Positions 7,919 through 16,542 are shown, counted from the stretch's first letter. The stretch is 64,000 nt of DNA from Acidobacteriaceae bacterium dw_441 (GCA_018449715.1 JAAVVA010000005.1:124001-188000); one strand, 5' to 3'. The notes: a model not told the origin generated them from the sequence alone. Numbers and translations: made by a program.

Positions 7919-9150
7919 TTGCGGGCTCCTGCGGTGCGGGATGATTGCTTCAGTTTAGCGGGAGTGCCTGCGGAGGCTCGCTTTGAGGGTGGCGCGGCGA
8001 TCTGTTCCGGCTCGGGCAGGCGCACCGGTTGAATCTCCATGACGTCGAGGCGCTGGAGAATCTTGCGAGCAAGCCCCGTAAGCGGAAGCGAGCCGAGACG
8101 GCTGGTGCGGACCCAGTGGAGGTCGTCGGCGGAGGCGGGAACGGCACGGCGCAGGGAGCGGTCGGTGCGGTCGCGCGGGGCGAAGACCTGCACGTAATAG
8201 TTGGTGTTGGTGATGGAGTGGCGCACGCGCAGCATCGGCTCGCGGTGTTCGACGGCGTCGAGTGGGAGCGGGGGAAGCTCATACATCCCGGCCATCAGGC
8301 TTATATCCGCGGCGCGTTTTTCGAGCAGGACCTCGGTGACGGTTCCGCGCTTGCGAATCGAGAGAAGATGCGCGACCGGGCGGCTGTGCATGGTCTCTTT
8401 GGGAGCCGTGACATGCTCGCCGCGTGTGACGCACATGGAATGCACGGGGCAGTGCAGGCAGAGTGGAGCCTGCGGCAGGCAGAGGGTGGCTCCAAGCTCC
8501 ATCATGGCCTGGTTGTGATCGCCTGCGGCGTTCCATCGTCCCTCCAGGCGGCGGCGGGGAACCAGCTCGGTCGCCTGGCGCAGGATGAGGGAGCGTGTGG
8601 CGGCTGTGCCATCGGCGGGCTTGCCCAGCAGGCGCAGGATGACGCGCTCGACGTTACCGTCTACGACCGGGATGCTCTCGCCGAAGGCGATGCTGGCGAT
8701 GGCCGCCGAGGTGTACTCGCCGATGCCGGGCAGCGTGCGCAGCTCGACGGCGGTGGGGGGCAGCACGCCCCCGCGCTCTTCCACGATGAACTTCGCGGCC
8801 TTGTGCAGCATGCGGGCGCGGCGGTAGTAGCCGAGGCCGGACCATGCGGCGAGCACCTCCTCTTCCTTCGCGAGGGCGAGAGCGACGATGGTGGGGAAGA
8901 GGCGCAGGAAGCGCTGGTAGTGCTCGATGACGGCGGCGACGCGGGTCTGCTGCAGCATCACCTCGGAGACCCAGGTGCGGTAGGGGTCGTGGATGCCGCG
9001 CCAGGGAAGCTCCCGCGCATGGGCGCGGTACCAGCTCATCAGGCGGCGGCGAAAGGCGGGAGGGTCCAGTTCGGTGGCGGGAGCGGCGGAGACGGGTGTT
9101 TCGGATGGGGCCGGGGAATCGAGGTGCTGTCGCGCGTGCATTCGGAGCAC
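7915..9150 (-). CDS. mutY: A/G-specific adenine DNA glycosylase MutY
   Basis: MutY removes adenine mispaired with 8-oxoguanine in base-excision repair. Visible features are Glu63 in SEVMLQQT, the helix-hairpin-helix LPGIGEYTSAAI near residue 140, catalytic Asp164 in VVDGNVERV, and the [4Fe-4S] cluster cysteines 224, 231, 234 and 240 with C-x6-C-x2-C-x5-C spacing. A NUDIX-like C-terminal domain for 8-oxoG recognition starts near residue 260. The length of 411 is slightly long because of about 30 low-complexity residues at the N terminus; Met4 (9141) is an alternative start. It heads a two-gene unit with the M28 peptidase. Confidence 0.95.
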   Translation of the reverse strand: MLRMHARQHLDSPAPSETPVSAAPATELDPPAFRRRLMSWYRAHARELPWRGIHDPYRTWVSEVMLQQTRVAAVIEHYQRFLRLFPTIVALALAKEEEVLAAWSGLGYYRRARMLHKAAKFIVEERGGVLPPTAVELRTLPGIGEYTSAAIASIAFGESIPVVDGNVERVILRLLGKPADGTAATRSLILRQATELVPRRRLEGRWNAAGDHNQAMMELGATLCLPQAPLCLHCPVHSMCVTRGEHVTAPKETMHSRPVAHLLSIRKRGTVTEVLLEKRAADISLMAGMYELPPLPLDAVEHREPMLRVRHSITNTNYYVQVFAPRDRTDRSLRRAVPASADDLHWVRTSRLGSLPLTGLARKILQRLDVMEIQPVRLPEPEQIAAPPSKRASAGTPAKLKQSSRTAGARK

Positions 9151-9322
9151 AGTCTATCGTTTCCGGAGAGGGCGCACCACGGGGAAGAGGGATTGCCTGC
9201 AGTTTTCTGTGACAAAGGGAATGGCGGGAAGGCGGACGCGGGCTCTAGGTCATCTGCCTGTTGCCGAAGGCTCTGTGAATAGAGCAAGCTGGGTGCACTT
9301 TTCGAGGAGACCCGGTTCGGTC

Positions 9323-11416
9323 ATGCGACTCAAGTTTATCTGCCTGCTGTCCTTCCTGATTTTGTCCGCACGCTTCACGGTTGCACAGGGAACGGTCCCG
9401 ACCTTTACCCACGCGGTTGGTGGCAAAACCTACACGCTGGCAGGGCAGAGCCCGGAACAGGCTTCGACGACGACGATCCCGACGGTGCTGGTGCCGGTCG
9501 CTCTTGATTTTGAATCGAAGAAGGTCGCGGGCAAGGCTTTCCGCATGGATGCGAAGACGGACGTGCCGCAGGCGCTCGGCTCGCCGGTATTTTCGCGAGC
9601 GGTGTTTGGCAGCGCAGGGACGACCCAGTACGCCGACGCGATGCTGCGCTCCACCTTTCCGAAGGCGACGGGCTGGCACACGCTGCTCGGCAAGCCCGAG
9701 GTGAAGCCGGTCACGGTGAGCATTCCGGCGGGCTTCGGCTATGTGCTGACCTCGAAGTCGAGCGGGACCTCGGTCGCTGTCGTCGACATCGAGTTTTTGC
9801 AGAAGGAGATCTTCAAGCAGCTTCCGAAGCAGGACGGCAAGCTGGTGATCGCGCTGACCCACAACGTTACTTACTACGCCGATGGCGACGCGACCGTGTG
9901 CTGCTCGTGGGGAACGCATGGCGTGGATGCGGCGACCGGCAACTCGTTCGTGCTGGCGAGCTATCTTCGCAACGCCCCGGCCATCGTCGCGGACAAGGAC
10001 GTGCAGCCGCTGACGCAGCAGCTTGCCGAGTTCATCAACGATCCGCTGCACGATCCTCTCTTCCACGGAGGCCGCAACGTACAGTCTCCGGGCAACCAGG
10101 TGAGCTGGATGCGTCCTGCCCCGGCGCAGGGCGGGGATCAGGGGCGATGCGGAGGCACGGAGATCGCCACGCGCTACTTCCTTTTGCAGCCGACCGACAC
10201 CAATCTGAAAAACAACTTTCCCGCGTCTCCGGCCTTTGTGGCGAAGACGTATCACTTGCAGAATGTCGCGTTGTTGCCGTGGTATGTCGGATCGTCCGAG
10301 GTGCTGGGAACGACCTACAGCTTTCCCGATGCGAAACTTCTGACCGAAGCGGCGAAGCCCTGCCCGGCGCGTCCGGCGGGCTCTCCCGCGGCTCCTCCGA
10401 AGCCGACGGTTGCGGCCATCGAGCCTCCTGCGGGCGACAACGGGCATCGGCTGATCGGCTACTGGGCGGGTTACGGCGGACCGGGCTCGACCTTCTCGCT
10501 GCGCGAGGTTTCGCCCCAGTGGGACTACATCCTCGTGGCCTTCGCGACTCCCGACAAGAATGCTCCCGAGGGAACGATGCAGTTCCACACGCCGGGCGGG
10601 CTGGACAAGGAGACCTTCAAGTCCGACATCGCGTACCTGAAGAGCAAGGGCAAGAAGGTGATGATCTCGCTCGGAGGCGGCGGACAGCACTTCACGCTGG
10701 CGAACCCGGCGCGTGTGCCGAACTATGTCGCCTCGGTGACGAAGATCGTCGAGGAGTATGGCTTCGACGGCATCGACATCGACTTCGAGAGCCCGTCGCT
10801 CTCGATCGATCCCGGTGATACGGACTTCAAGCATCCGACCACGCCTTCCATCGTCAACCTGGTCGATGCTCTGCGCCAGCTTCACGACCACTTCGGGCCG
10901 AAGTTCATGGTCAGCCTCGTGCCCGAGGGGACGCAGATTCCCGGCGGTTATCCCAGCTATGGCGGGCAGTTCGGGTCGTACCTTGCGATCACCTATGCGA
11001 TCCGTGACTTCCTCACCTTCATCGACGTGCAGGACTACAACACGCCTCCGTTGCAGGGGCTGGACGGCGAAATCTATCAGGCGGGCACGGTGGACTATCA
11101 CGCCGCCATGACCGAGCTTCTGCTGCACGGCTTCAACGTCGGCGGAGACCCGGCGCACTTCTTCCCGCCGCTTCCGGGCAGGCAGGTGGCGGTGGGTTTC
11201 CTGACGGGAGACACGACGCCGGAGGTGGTCGATCAGGCGATGAGCTACATCATTACCGGCAAGGCTCCTGCGGGAGCGAAGTACCGGCTGCGCAAGCCGG
11301 GCGGCTACTCGGAGATGATCGGGGCGATGTTCTGGACCATCGACGGCGACCGGCGCGGGAACTACAACTTCTCGAACAGCGTGGGACCGCTGCTGCACGG
11401 TTATCCGGCGAAGTAG
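9323..11416 (+). CDS. Exported two-domain protein: uncharacterised N-terminal domain plus GH18 chitinase-like domain
   Basis: A 697-residue protein with a signal peptide (MRLKFICLLSFLILSARFTVAQ). Residues about 25-350 form a domain not assigned to a known enzyme class, with THNVTYYADGDATVCCSWGTHG as its most distinctive stretch. After a Pro/Ala linker (about 355-385), residues 390-697 form a GH18 barrel with the catalytic DxxDxDxE motif intact from Asp482 to Glu489 and the upstream VMISLGGGG strand. GH18 enzymes cleave beta-1,4 N-acetylglucosamine bonds in chitin or related glycans using the terminal Glu. The start was chosen for its signal peptide; an open frame upstream to 8993 is a mutY shadow. 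Confidence 0.85.
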   Translation: MRLKFICLLSFLILSARFTVAQGTVPTFTHAVGGKTYTLAGQSPEQASTTTIPTVLVPVALDFESKKVAGKAFRMDAKTDVPQALGSPVFSRAVFGSAGTTQYADAMLRSTFPKATGWHTLLGKPEVKPVTVSIPAGFGYVLTSKSSGTSVAVVDIEFLQKEIFKQLPKQDGKLVIALTHNVTYYADGDATVCCSWGTHGVDAATGNSFVLASYLRNAPAIVADKDVQPLTQQLAEFINDPLHDPLFHGGRNVQSPGNQVSWMRPAPAQGGDQGRCGGTEIATRYFLLQPTDTNLKNNFPASPAFVAKTYHLQNVALLPWYVGSSEVLGTTYSFPDAKLLTEAAKPCPARPAGSPAAPPKPTVAAIEPPAGDNGHRLIGYWAGYGGPGSTFSLREVSPQWDYILVAFATPDKNAPEGTMQFHTPGGLDKETFKSDIAYLKSKGKKVMISLGGGGQHFTLANPARVPNYVASVTKIVEEYGFDGIDIDFESPSLSIDPGDTDFKHPTTPSIVNLVDALRQLHDHFGPKFMVSLVPEGTQIPGGYPSYGGQFGSYLAITYAIRDFLTFIDVQDYNTPPLQGLDGEIYQAGTVDYHAAMTELLLHGFNVGGDPAHFFPPLPGRQVAVGFLTGDTTPEVVDQAMSYIITGKAPAGAKYRLRKPGGYSEMIGAMFWTIDGDRRGNYNFSNSVGPLLHGYPAK

Positions 11417-11446
11417 CGGGGCTTTTGCTTTGGGAGCAGGATGATT

Positions 11447-11593
11447 GGGTGCCCCATCCTTTGCGGTTTTATCGCAAAGGGTGGGATGCCGGATTTCTAT
11501 CGCCGGGAGTTTTAGAGGCAGGACGGTGGAGGTATGAACGGGACTCATCCCATCCTTTCCGACTGTGAGGCTGTCGGAAAGGATGGGGCACCC
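11447..11593. repeat. Composite palindromic repeat, copy 2 (147 bp)
   Basis: The ends are perfect 16-bp inverted repeats (gggtgccccatccttt / aaaggatggggcaccc). The inner hairpins (tttgcg..cgcaaa and tttccgac..gtcggaaa) match copy 1. The spacer shares the CATCCCATCC boundary with copy 1. It lies between the convergent GH18 and YdeI-like genes and could end transcription in both directions. Confidence 0.85.
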
Positions 11594-11622
11594 GGGCATC
11601 CTGCGAACCCGTCCTTAATCCG

Positions 11623-12252
11623 TTAGCGCTGGTACTTCCAGTTGCGCTGCCTGCCCTCGGCGATCCACTCGACGGCCTGTGCGATGCGCTTCTCCTTTGT
11701 CTCGGCACGCTTGGCTTCGGTGATCCACTCGATGTACTCGCGCTGGCACGAAGGGTTGAACTCCGAGAAGACCTTGGCTGCGGCCTTGTTCTTTTTGAGT
11801 GCGGCGGTCAGCTCGGCGGGGCCCTCCGGGGTGGGACGCGCGGCCTTCTTCGGGCGGGTCATCGTCTTGCTTCCATCGTCGATGAGGGCCGCGGCCTGCT
11901 TGAGGTAGCCGATCAGGACTTTATCCGAGGGCAGGTCTTTCGCGTCGGTGATTTTGCCGAACGAGCCCGTGCTATTTTCGCCAACGAAGCCGTCTTTCTT
12001 GAGGGCATCGCGGATTGCCGCCCCGAAGAGTCCGAGGCTGCAATGAGCCTTGAAGGCGGCGAGGTTGCCGAACATCTGTCCGCGATAGGTGAAGAAGGGC
12101 ATGCTCCACTTGATGTCCTCTTCGATCTCGGGCACGGCGCGGTGGACCAGCTCGCGCAGGTGCGTGAGGATGGGCTGGGCGAAGGGCGCGGCGCGGTTGA
12201 GGTAGGCGTCCACCCGGGGATCGAAGGCTCGCGGAGACTGGCTGGTCCTCAT
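11623..12252 (-). CDS. YdeI/OmpD-associated family protein with DUF1801-like N-terminal domain
   Basis: A 209-residue cytoplasmic protein. The N-terminal part (IKWSMPFFTYRGQMFGNLAAFK, shared with DUF1801 folds) is followed by a helical C-terminal domain with FSEFNPSCQREYIEWITEAKRAETKEKRI, typical of YdeI proteins that end in a Lys/Arg-rich bacteriocin-protection-like helix. No catalytic activity has been established for the family. The gene is alone on its strand, with ispE transcribed divergently. Confidence 0.8.
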   Translation of the reverse strand: MRTSQSPRAFDPRVDAYLNRAAPFAQPILTHLRELVHRAVPEIEEDIKWSMPFFTYRGQMFGNLAAFKAHCSLGLFGAAIRDALKKDGFVGENSTGSFGKITDAKDLPSDKVLIGYLKQAAALIDDGSKTMTRPKKAARPTPEGPAELTAALKKNKAAAKVFSEFNPSCQREYIEWITEAKRAETKEKRIAQAVEWIAEGRQRNWKYQR

Positions 12253-12332
12253 GGCGAGCAGTCTAGCGCGGTGTTGTGTTGCGGGGAAATGGTTCTGTGA
12301 CGAACGGCGCGTCGGTGCTGGCGTGAGAGGGC

Positions 12333-12379
12333 TTCATCCCACCCTTCGCGATGAAGCTGCGAAGGATGGGGCACCCGAT
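12333..12379. repeat. Solo half of the composite palindromic repeat
   Basis: ttcatcccacccttcgc .. gcgaaggatggggcaccc matches the right half of the full repeats, including the GGGGCACCC end and a stem-loop, with no left half. It lies in the divergent gap between the YdeI-like gene and ispE and joins directly to the second repeat type at 12379. Confidence 0.7.
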
Positions 12380-12436
12380 CATTCTGCAAAAAATACAGGG
12401 ATTCTTCCCCTTCGCTTTGCTCAAGGGTCAGAATGA
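12379..12436. repeat. Second short dispersed repeat type (TCATTCTG..CAGAATGA ends)
   Basis: Eight-base terminal inverted repeats (tcattctg / cagaatga) flank a stretch with GGGATTCTTCCCCTTCGCTTTGC. A degenerate relative is at 61520-61601, also adjacent to a piece of the composite repeat. Confidence 0.55.
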
Positions 12437-12507
12437 CGGGTTTGTAAGGTCGGGGGATGGGGTGGCATCCCGCAAATCCGCAAAACGCATAGAATTGAAA
12501 GGCCCCT

Positions 12508-13530
12508 ATGTCCACCAGCGTCCGTTCGTACTCGAAGATCAATCTCGGCCTCGCCATCGGTCCCTCGCGGCCGGACGGCTTTCACGCGCTGACGACGCTC
12601 TACCAGACGCTTGCGCTGCACGACCTGGTGAGGGTCGAGGCACGGCGGGCCGCTGAGACGGCCATCACCCTGACCTCCAACGACGAGCGCGTCCCCACGG
12701 ATGACCGCAACACGGCCTGGAAGATGGTCGAGCGGGCGCTTGGGCAGATGGGAGTGGCGGCTGAGGTGGCCATCCACATCGAAAAGCAGCTGCCGGTGCA
12801 GGGAGGCATGGGGGCGGGCAGCGCGAACGCCGCTGCCGCGCTGATTGCGCTGGAGCGGGAGCTGGGCGAGGCTCTGCCGGGGGCGGAGCGGCTGCGGCTG
12901 GCCGCAGGAGTTGGCTCGGATGTGCCTTTGTTTCTGATCGGCGGGGCGGTTCTGGGGCTTGGGCGGGGGGAGCAGGTCTATCCCGTGCCCGATCTTCCGG
13001 CGACGTGGTGCGTGGTGGCGGTGCCGGAGGTCGGGGTCTCGACCCCGCAGGCCTTCCGCGACTGGGACGCCCTCGCATTGACTCCCGAGGGGGAAAGCGA
13101 TAGACTAAATGAGTTGAGTCTCGCTTACGCGTCGTTGTACGCAGAGCCAGGCACTTCCGGTATCATCCGTGGTTCGAGCCCTGACAGTCAGCAGGGAGGT
13201 TCTGGGCAAGCCCAGAGCGGCCATGAGGGTGATCTGGCGGAGAATACCCTTCTCTCGCTTGTCCGCGCCGGGGTTGAAAACGACTTTGAACAGGTCGTCT
13301 TTCCTGCTTATCCCTCCTTGCGTGAAATCAAGCGTCAATTGATGGGTACCGGATCAGAGGCAGCATTTTATGCTGCGCTCTCGGGTTCGGGTTCGGCCCT
13401 GTTCGGACTTTACCGGTCCGAGGCGGATGCTGAAGCGGCTCAACAGCGTGTTCAGTACGCGGGAGTTAAGGCCCTGATGACGAAGACCTTGCCCCGAAGC
13501 GAGTACTGGACGACAATGTTCGCAGGGTGA
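12508..13530 (+). CDS. ispE: 4-diphosphocytidyl-2-C-methyl-D-erythritol kinase IspE
   Basis: IspE phosphorylates CDP-methylerythritol in the MEP pathway of isoprenoid precursor synthesis. The GHMP-kinase signs are SYSKINLGLAI at the N terminus, the phosphate loop PVQGGMGAGSANAAAAL near residue 93, GVGSDVPLFL near residue 133, and AALSGSGSALFGL in the C-terminal domain. At 340 residues it is longer than most IspE proteins (about 290-300). The excess is a Gly/Ser/Gln-rich insert around residues 215-245 (SSPDSQQGGSGQAQSG) before the conserved NDFE segment. The start follows a ttgaaagg ribosome-binding site. It leads into the tRNA-Gln/prs region. Confidence 0.95.
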   Translation: MSTSVRSYSKINLGLAIGPSRPDGFHALTTLYQTLALHDLVRVEARRAAETAITLTSNDERVPTDDRNTAWKMVERALGQMGVAAEVAIHIEKQLPVQGGMGAGSANAAAALIALERELGEALPGAERLRLAAGVGSDVPLFLIGGAVLGLGRGEQVYPVPDLPATWCVVAVPEVGVSTPQAFRDWDALALTPEGESDRLNELSLAYASLYAEPGTSGIIRGSSPDSQQGGSGQAQSGHEGDLAENTLLSLVRAGVENDFEQVVFPAYPSLREIKRQLMGTGSEAAFYAALSGSGSALFGLYRSEADAEAAQQRVQYAGVKALMTKTLPRSEYWTTMFAG

Positions 13531-13532
13531 CC

Positions 13533-13557
13533 CGGCCGTTGAAAAACAACGCGGCCG
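13533..13557 (+). other. Hairpin between ispE and tRNA-Gln
   Basis: cggccg-ttg .. caa-cg-cggccg can form a stem with a small bulge, starting two bases after the ispE stop. There is no following T-run, so it is more likely an RNA-processing or stability element than a terminator. Confidence 0.35.
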
Positions 13558-13562
13558 ATTAC

Positions 13563-13636
13563 TGGGCGATCGACTAATGGTAGGTCAAGTGCCTTTGACG
13601 CACTTTGTCTAGGTTCGAATCCTAGTCGCCCAGCCA
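13563..13636 (+). tRNA. tRNA-Gln (anticodon TTG)
   Basis: A complete cloverleaf can be drawn: acceptor stem tgggcga/tcgccca, anticodon stem agtgc/gcact with loop ctttgac (anticodon TTG, reading CAA), T-arm ctagg-ttcgaat-cctag, discriminator G, and an encoded CCA at 13634-13636. It lies 32 bases after ispE on the same strand. Confidence 0.97.
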
Positions 13637-13906
13637 GAAGTCCTTCGCCGGCGAAGAGAGTAAGAGACAGGGATTTTTGCGGCAGCAACCTGCCGTTGAA
13701 GTGAAACAGGATTCAGGATTTCTGCGGCCCGCAGAACAAAACAAGAAACGGGCCGGGTAAGGAAATCAGGAAGTTTTATAAGGACAGTCTTAGAAGTTTC
13801 AAGGGTTCGCAACAAGGATTTTTGATTACCGTGGAGTCGCAACAAGGCTCCATATGAGACAACGCAGCAGGAACTATTCAAGGTCAACCAGCCTGGAGGT
13901 TTCATC
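13637..13906 (+). other. Leader/intergenic region upstream of prs
   Basis: No gene is seen in these 270 bases. They contain a perfect 14-bp palindrome (cttcgccggcgaag, 13643-13656) just after the tRNA, and two copies of tcgcaacaagg about 35 bases apart. The region ends in a strong ribosome-binding site (ctggaggt) seven bases before the GTG start of prs. Confidence 0.5.
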
Positions 13907-15004
13907 GTGAACGAACAAGACGCGACTGCAGTTCTTTCCCCAATTCAGGGTCAGACTGAGGAGACAGAAACCGGCTCCCAGTCTGTACCGACGCTCTCTG
14001 CGCAGGGTCAGCCCGGCGGACAGCTTAAAGCCTCGGAGAAGAAGCGCACTTCCCGTCCGAGTGAGAGCAGACGCATGAAGATTTTCTGCGGATCGTCAAA
14101 TCCCGCGTTGTGCGAGGAGATCTGCAAGTTCGTTGGAGTGCCGATGGGCGAGGCTCGCCTGCAGCGGTTCTCCGATGGAGAGGTTCACTTTCAGCTGCTC
14201 GAGAACGTCCGCGGTGCGGATGTTTTTCTCGTGCAGCCGACGTGTTTTCCGGTGGATCAGCACCTCGTGGAGCTGCTGATCATGATGGACGCGCTGAAGC
14301 GCGCCTCCGCCGGACGGATCACCGTGGTGATCCCGTATTACGGCTACGCCCGGCAGGACCGCAAGGACCGGCCCCGTGTGGCGATTACGTCGAAGCTGGT
14401 CGCCGACCTGCTGACGACGGCAGGAGCCAACCGCGCCCTGCTGGTCGATCTGCACGCGGCGCAGATTCAAGGGTTTTTCAATATCCCGGTCGATCACCTG
14501 TTCGCAAGCCCGGTGCTCGTAAGCTACTTCCGGGATATGAACCTGCCGGACCTGACCGTGGTTTCTCCGGACGCCGGTGGTGTGGAGAGGGCGAGATTCT
14601 TCGCCAAGAAGCTGGATGTACCGTTGGCCATCGTGGATAAGCGGCGGACCGATATCAATGTAACCGAGGTGATGAATGTCATCGGCGATGTGCGCGGCCG
14701 GACCTGCCTGATCCTCGACGACATTATCGATACGGCCGGAACGCTGGTGAAGACGGCCGATGCCCTGCTGGAGCAGGGGGCGAAACAGGTTTACGCGTGC
14801 GCGTCGCACCCGGTGCTTTCGGGCCCGGCCATCGAGCGCATCCGCGAGTCGCGGCTGAAGGAAGTCGTCGTGACGAACACCATTCCGCTGCGCGAAGAGG
14901 CGCGGAAGGTGGACAAGATCAAGGTGCTCTCCGTCGCCGGGCTTTTAGGCAGGGCGATTGAAAGCATCCACATGGAGACGAGCGTCAGCTCGCTCTTCAA
15001 CTAG
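13907..15004 (+). CDS. prs: Ribose-phosphate pyrophosphokinase with N-terminal extension
   Basis: PRPP synthetase makes phosphoribosyl pyrophosphate from ribose-5-phosphate and ATP for purine, pyrimidine, His, Trp and NAD synthesis. The core from Met57 on has FSDGE, the PYYGYARQDRKDRPR flexible-loop region, VDLHAAQIQGFF and the PRPP-binding LILDDIIDTAGT. The 365 residues are about 50 more than usual: residues 1-56 form a polar, Ser/Gln/Lys-rich extension ending KKRTSRPSESRR. The extension looks real because the GTG start has a near-perfect ribosome-binding site, while Met57 (14075) has a weak one. It is followed by ctc and pth on the same strand. Confidence 0.95.
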   Translation: MNEQDATAVLSPIQGQTEETETGSQSVPTLSAQGQPGGQLKASEKKRTSRPSESRRMKIFCGSSNPALCEEICKFVGVPMGEARLQRFSDGEVHFQLLENVRGADVFLVQPTCFPVDQHLVELLIMMDALKRASAGRITVVIPYYGYARQDRKDRPRVAITSKLVADLLTTAGANRALLVDLHAAQIQGFFNIPVDHLFASPVLVSYFRDMNLPDLTVVSPDAGGVERARFFAKKLDVPLAIVDKRRTDINVTEVMNVIGDVRGRTCLILDDIIDTAGTLVKTADALLEQGAKQVYACASHPVLSGPAIERIRESRLKEVVVTNTIPLREEARKVDKIKVLSVAGLLGRAIESIHMETSVSSLFN

Positions 15005-15117
15005 GTTTCGCTCCGCTGCTTTTTGGCGGAGATGCAGGACGAAGTACAAATCACGCGGCCTAAGCCGCAAAGGGAGCGGGGAAGACAAAAGCCTCGTGCC
15101 CGAAAGGAAGAAGGACC

Positions 15118-15786
15118 ATGGCAGTAGCAACGTTCGATGCAGTCGTCGCCACGCCCCGCGAGGGCAAGTTCAACAAGAATGCGGCCCGCCGCGTTCGCGT
15201 CGCCGGTAAGATCCCCGCGGTCGTCTACGGCGCAGGGCTGGACCCGGTCGCCGTCACGGTCGACCCCAGGACCATCACCAAGATTCTGCACTCGGAGTCG
15301 GGCCACAACACCATCTTCGACCTCAACGTCGAGGGCAGCGCGCTGACCAAGGCGATGATCGTCGACTGGCAGAACGAGCCCATCAAGGGCCGCCTGCTCC
15401 ACATCGACCTCAAGCGCATTGCGATGGATAAGGCCATGCGCGTCTCGGTCCCGGTTCAGCTTGTGGGTATTCCTGTCGGCGTGAAGACGCAGGGCGGCAT
15501 CCTCGAGCACGTTCTGCGCGAGGTCGAGATCGAGTGCCTTCCGGGCGACATCCCGAGCCACATCGATCTGGACATCTCCGGACTCGAACTGCACGGTGCG
15601 ATTCACATCTCCGACCTGCCGCACTCCGGCTCGATCAAGTTCCTCGGCGAGGAAGATGCGACGGTCGCGCACGTCACCGTCATCAAGGAAGAAGCTGCTG
15701 CGGAAGTTGCAGCTCCGACCGAGCCTGAGGTTGCCAAGAAGGGCAAGCCCGAAGCTGCCGCCGCTGCGGCTCCGGCGAAGAAGTAA
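15118..15786 (+). CDS. rplY: 50S ribosomal protein L25/general stress protein Ctc
   Basis: L25 of the longer CTC/TL5 type binds 5S rRNA in the large subunit. The 222 residues comprise the N-terminal L25 beta-barrel (NAARRVRVAGKIPAVVYG, residues about 22-40), the C-terminal TL5 domain (about 100-190) and an Ala/Pro/Lys-rich tail. The prs-ctc-pth order is conserved in many bacteria. The ribosome-binding site (gaaggaagaaggacc) is strong. A GC-rich terminator-like hairpin follows directly, separating it from pth. Confidence 0.95.
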   Translation: MAVATFDAVVATPREGKFNKNAARRVRVAGKIPAVVYGAGLDPVAVTVDPRTITKILHSESGHNTIFDLNVEGSALTKAMIVDWQNEPIKGRLLHIDLKRIAMDKAMRVSVPVQLVGIPVGVKTQGGILEHVLREVEIECLPGDIPSHIDLDISGLELHGAIHISDLPHSGSIKFLGEEDATVAHVTVIKEEAAAEVAAPTEPEVAKKGKPEAAAAAAPAKK

Positions 15787-15792
15787 CCCGGT

Positions 15793-15830
15793 AGCAGCCC
15801 CGGTTGGTTCCGGGGCTGCTTCCTGTTTTA
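15793..15830 (+). terminator. Terminator or attenuator between ctc and pth
   Basis: The perfect 11-bp stem agcagccccgg / ccggggctgct with a 6-base loop is followed by tcctgtttta. The moderate T-tract and the pth start 20 bases further on suggest partial termination. Confidence 0.75.
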
Positions 15831-15849
15831 GAGGGAAGGAAACGCGAGA

Positions 15850-16464
15850 GTGAAGCTGATCGTCGGACTTGGAAACCCAGGGGTCGAATATCAGTTCACA
15901 CCGCACAACGCCGGGTTTCTGGCCATCGACCGCATCGCAGAGGACTGCGGAGTGGTCGTCAGTAACCGGCGGGGCAAGGCTCTTACGGCGAAGGCAAGGC
16001 TCGCAGGCGTGGATGTTCTGCTGGCGAAGCCCGAGACCTTCATGAACCTGAGCGGGCTTTCGGTAGCCGCGCTGGTTCGAGAGCTTGGCATCGAAGATGT
16101 CGCGAAGGACGTGATCGTTCTCTACGACGAGCTTGCGTTTCCGCTGGGTACCTTTCGCATTGCGGAACGAGGCTCGGCCAACGGGCACAACGGGATCAAG
16201 TCGATCCTTGGGGCGCTCGGAACACAGGATTGGCTGCGTATCCGCATCGGGGTCGGGAAACCGGCGCTGGCGGATGGCAGGGAGATTAAGGCGGGAGGCA
16301 GCGATTATCTGCTGACGCCAATGCGCAAGCAGGAGCTTGCGGTGCTGGATGAGGTGCTCGACCGGGTGAAGGTTGCGGTCGAGGTGGTGCTGACCAAGGG
16401 TGTCGGCGCTGCGATGAATGAGTTCAACCGTCGCGAGGAAAAAGACTCCGACGGAGGGAAGTAA
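15850..16464 (+). CDS. pth: Peptidyl-tRNA hydrolase
   Basis: Pth releases peptides from prematurely dropped peptidyl-tRNA. The 204-residue protein has GLGNPGVEY at the N terminus, the catalytic His in TPHNAGF (residue 20), the Asn of KPETFMNLSG, the Asp of LYDELAFP, and the NGHNGIKSI loop. The C terminus is slightly longer and charged. The start is GTG with upstream gagggaagg. It sits between ctc and rpsF, a usual neighbourhood. Confidence 0.95.
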   Translation: MKLIVGLGNPGVEYQFTPHNAGFLAIDRIAEDCGVVVSNRRGKALTAKARLAGVDVLLAKPETFMNLSGLSVAALVRELGIEDVAKDVIVLYDELAFPLGTFRIAERGSANGHNGIKSILGALGTQDWLRIRIGVGKPALADGREIKAGGSDYLLTPMRKQELAVLDEVLDRVKVAVEVVLTKGVGAAMNEFNRREEKDSDGGK

Positions 16465-16542
16465 ACGCAGTAGATTCCATACCGACCCGGCAGAATATCG
16501 CGGGCGGTGCGAAGCAGAACTTCGCAGAAAGAAGTGAAACGC

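Noticed and set aside
9245..11599. A 784-codon open frame on the minus strand over the GH18 fusion gene
   Set aside because: Its sequence is Arg/His-rich shadow coding opposite a gene with a signal peptide and intact GH18 motif; no domain or ribosome-binding site.
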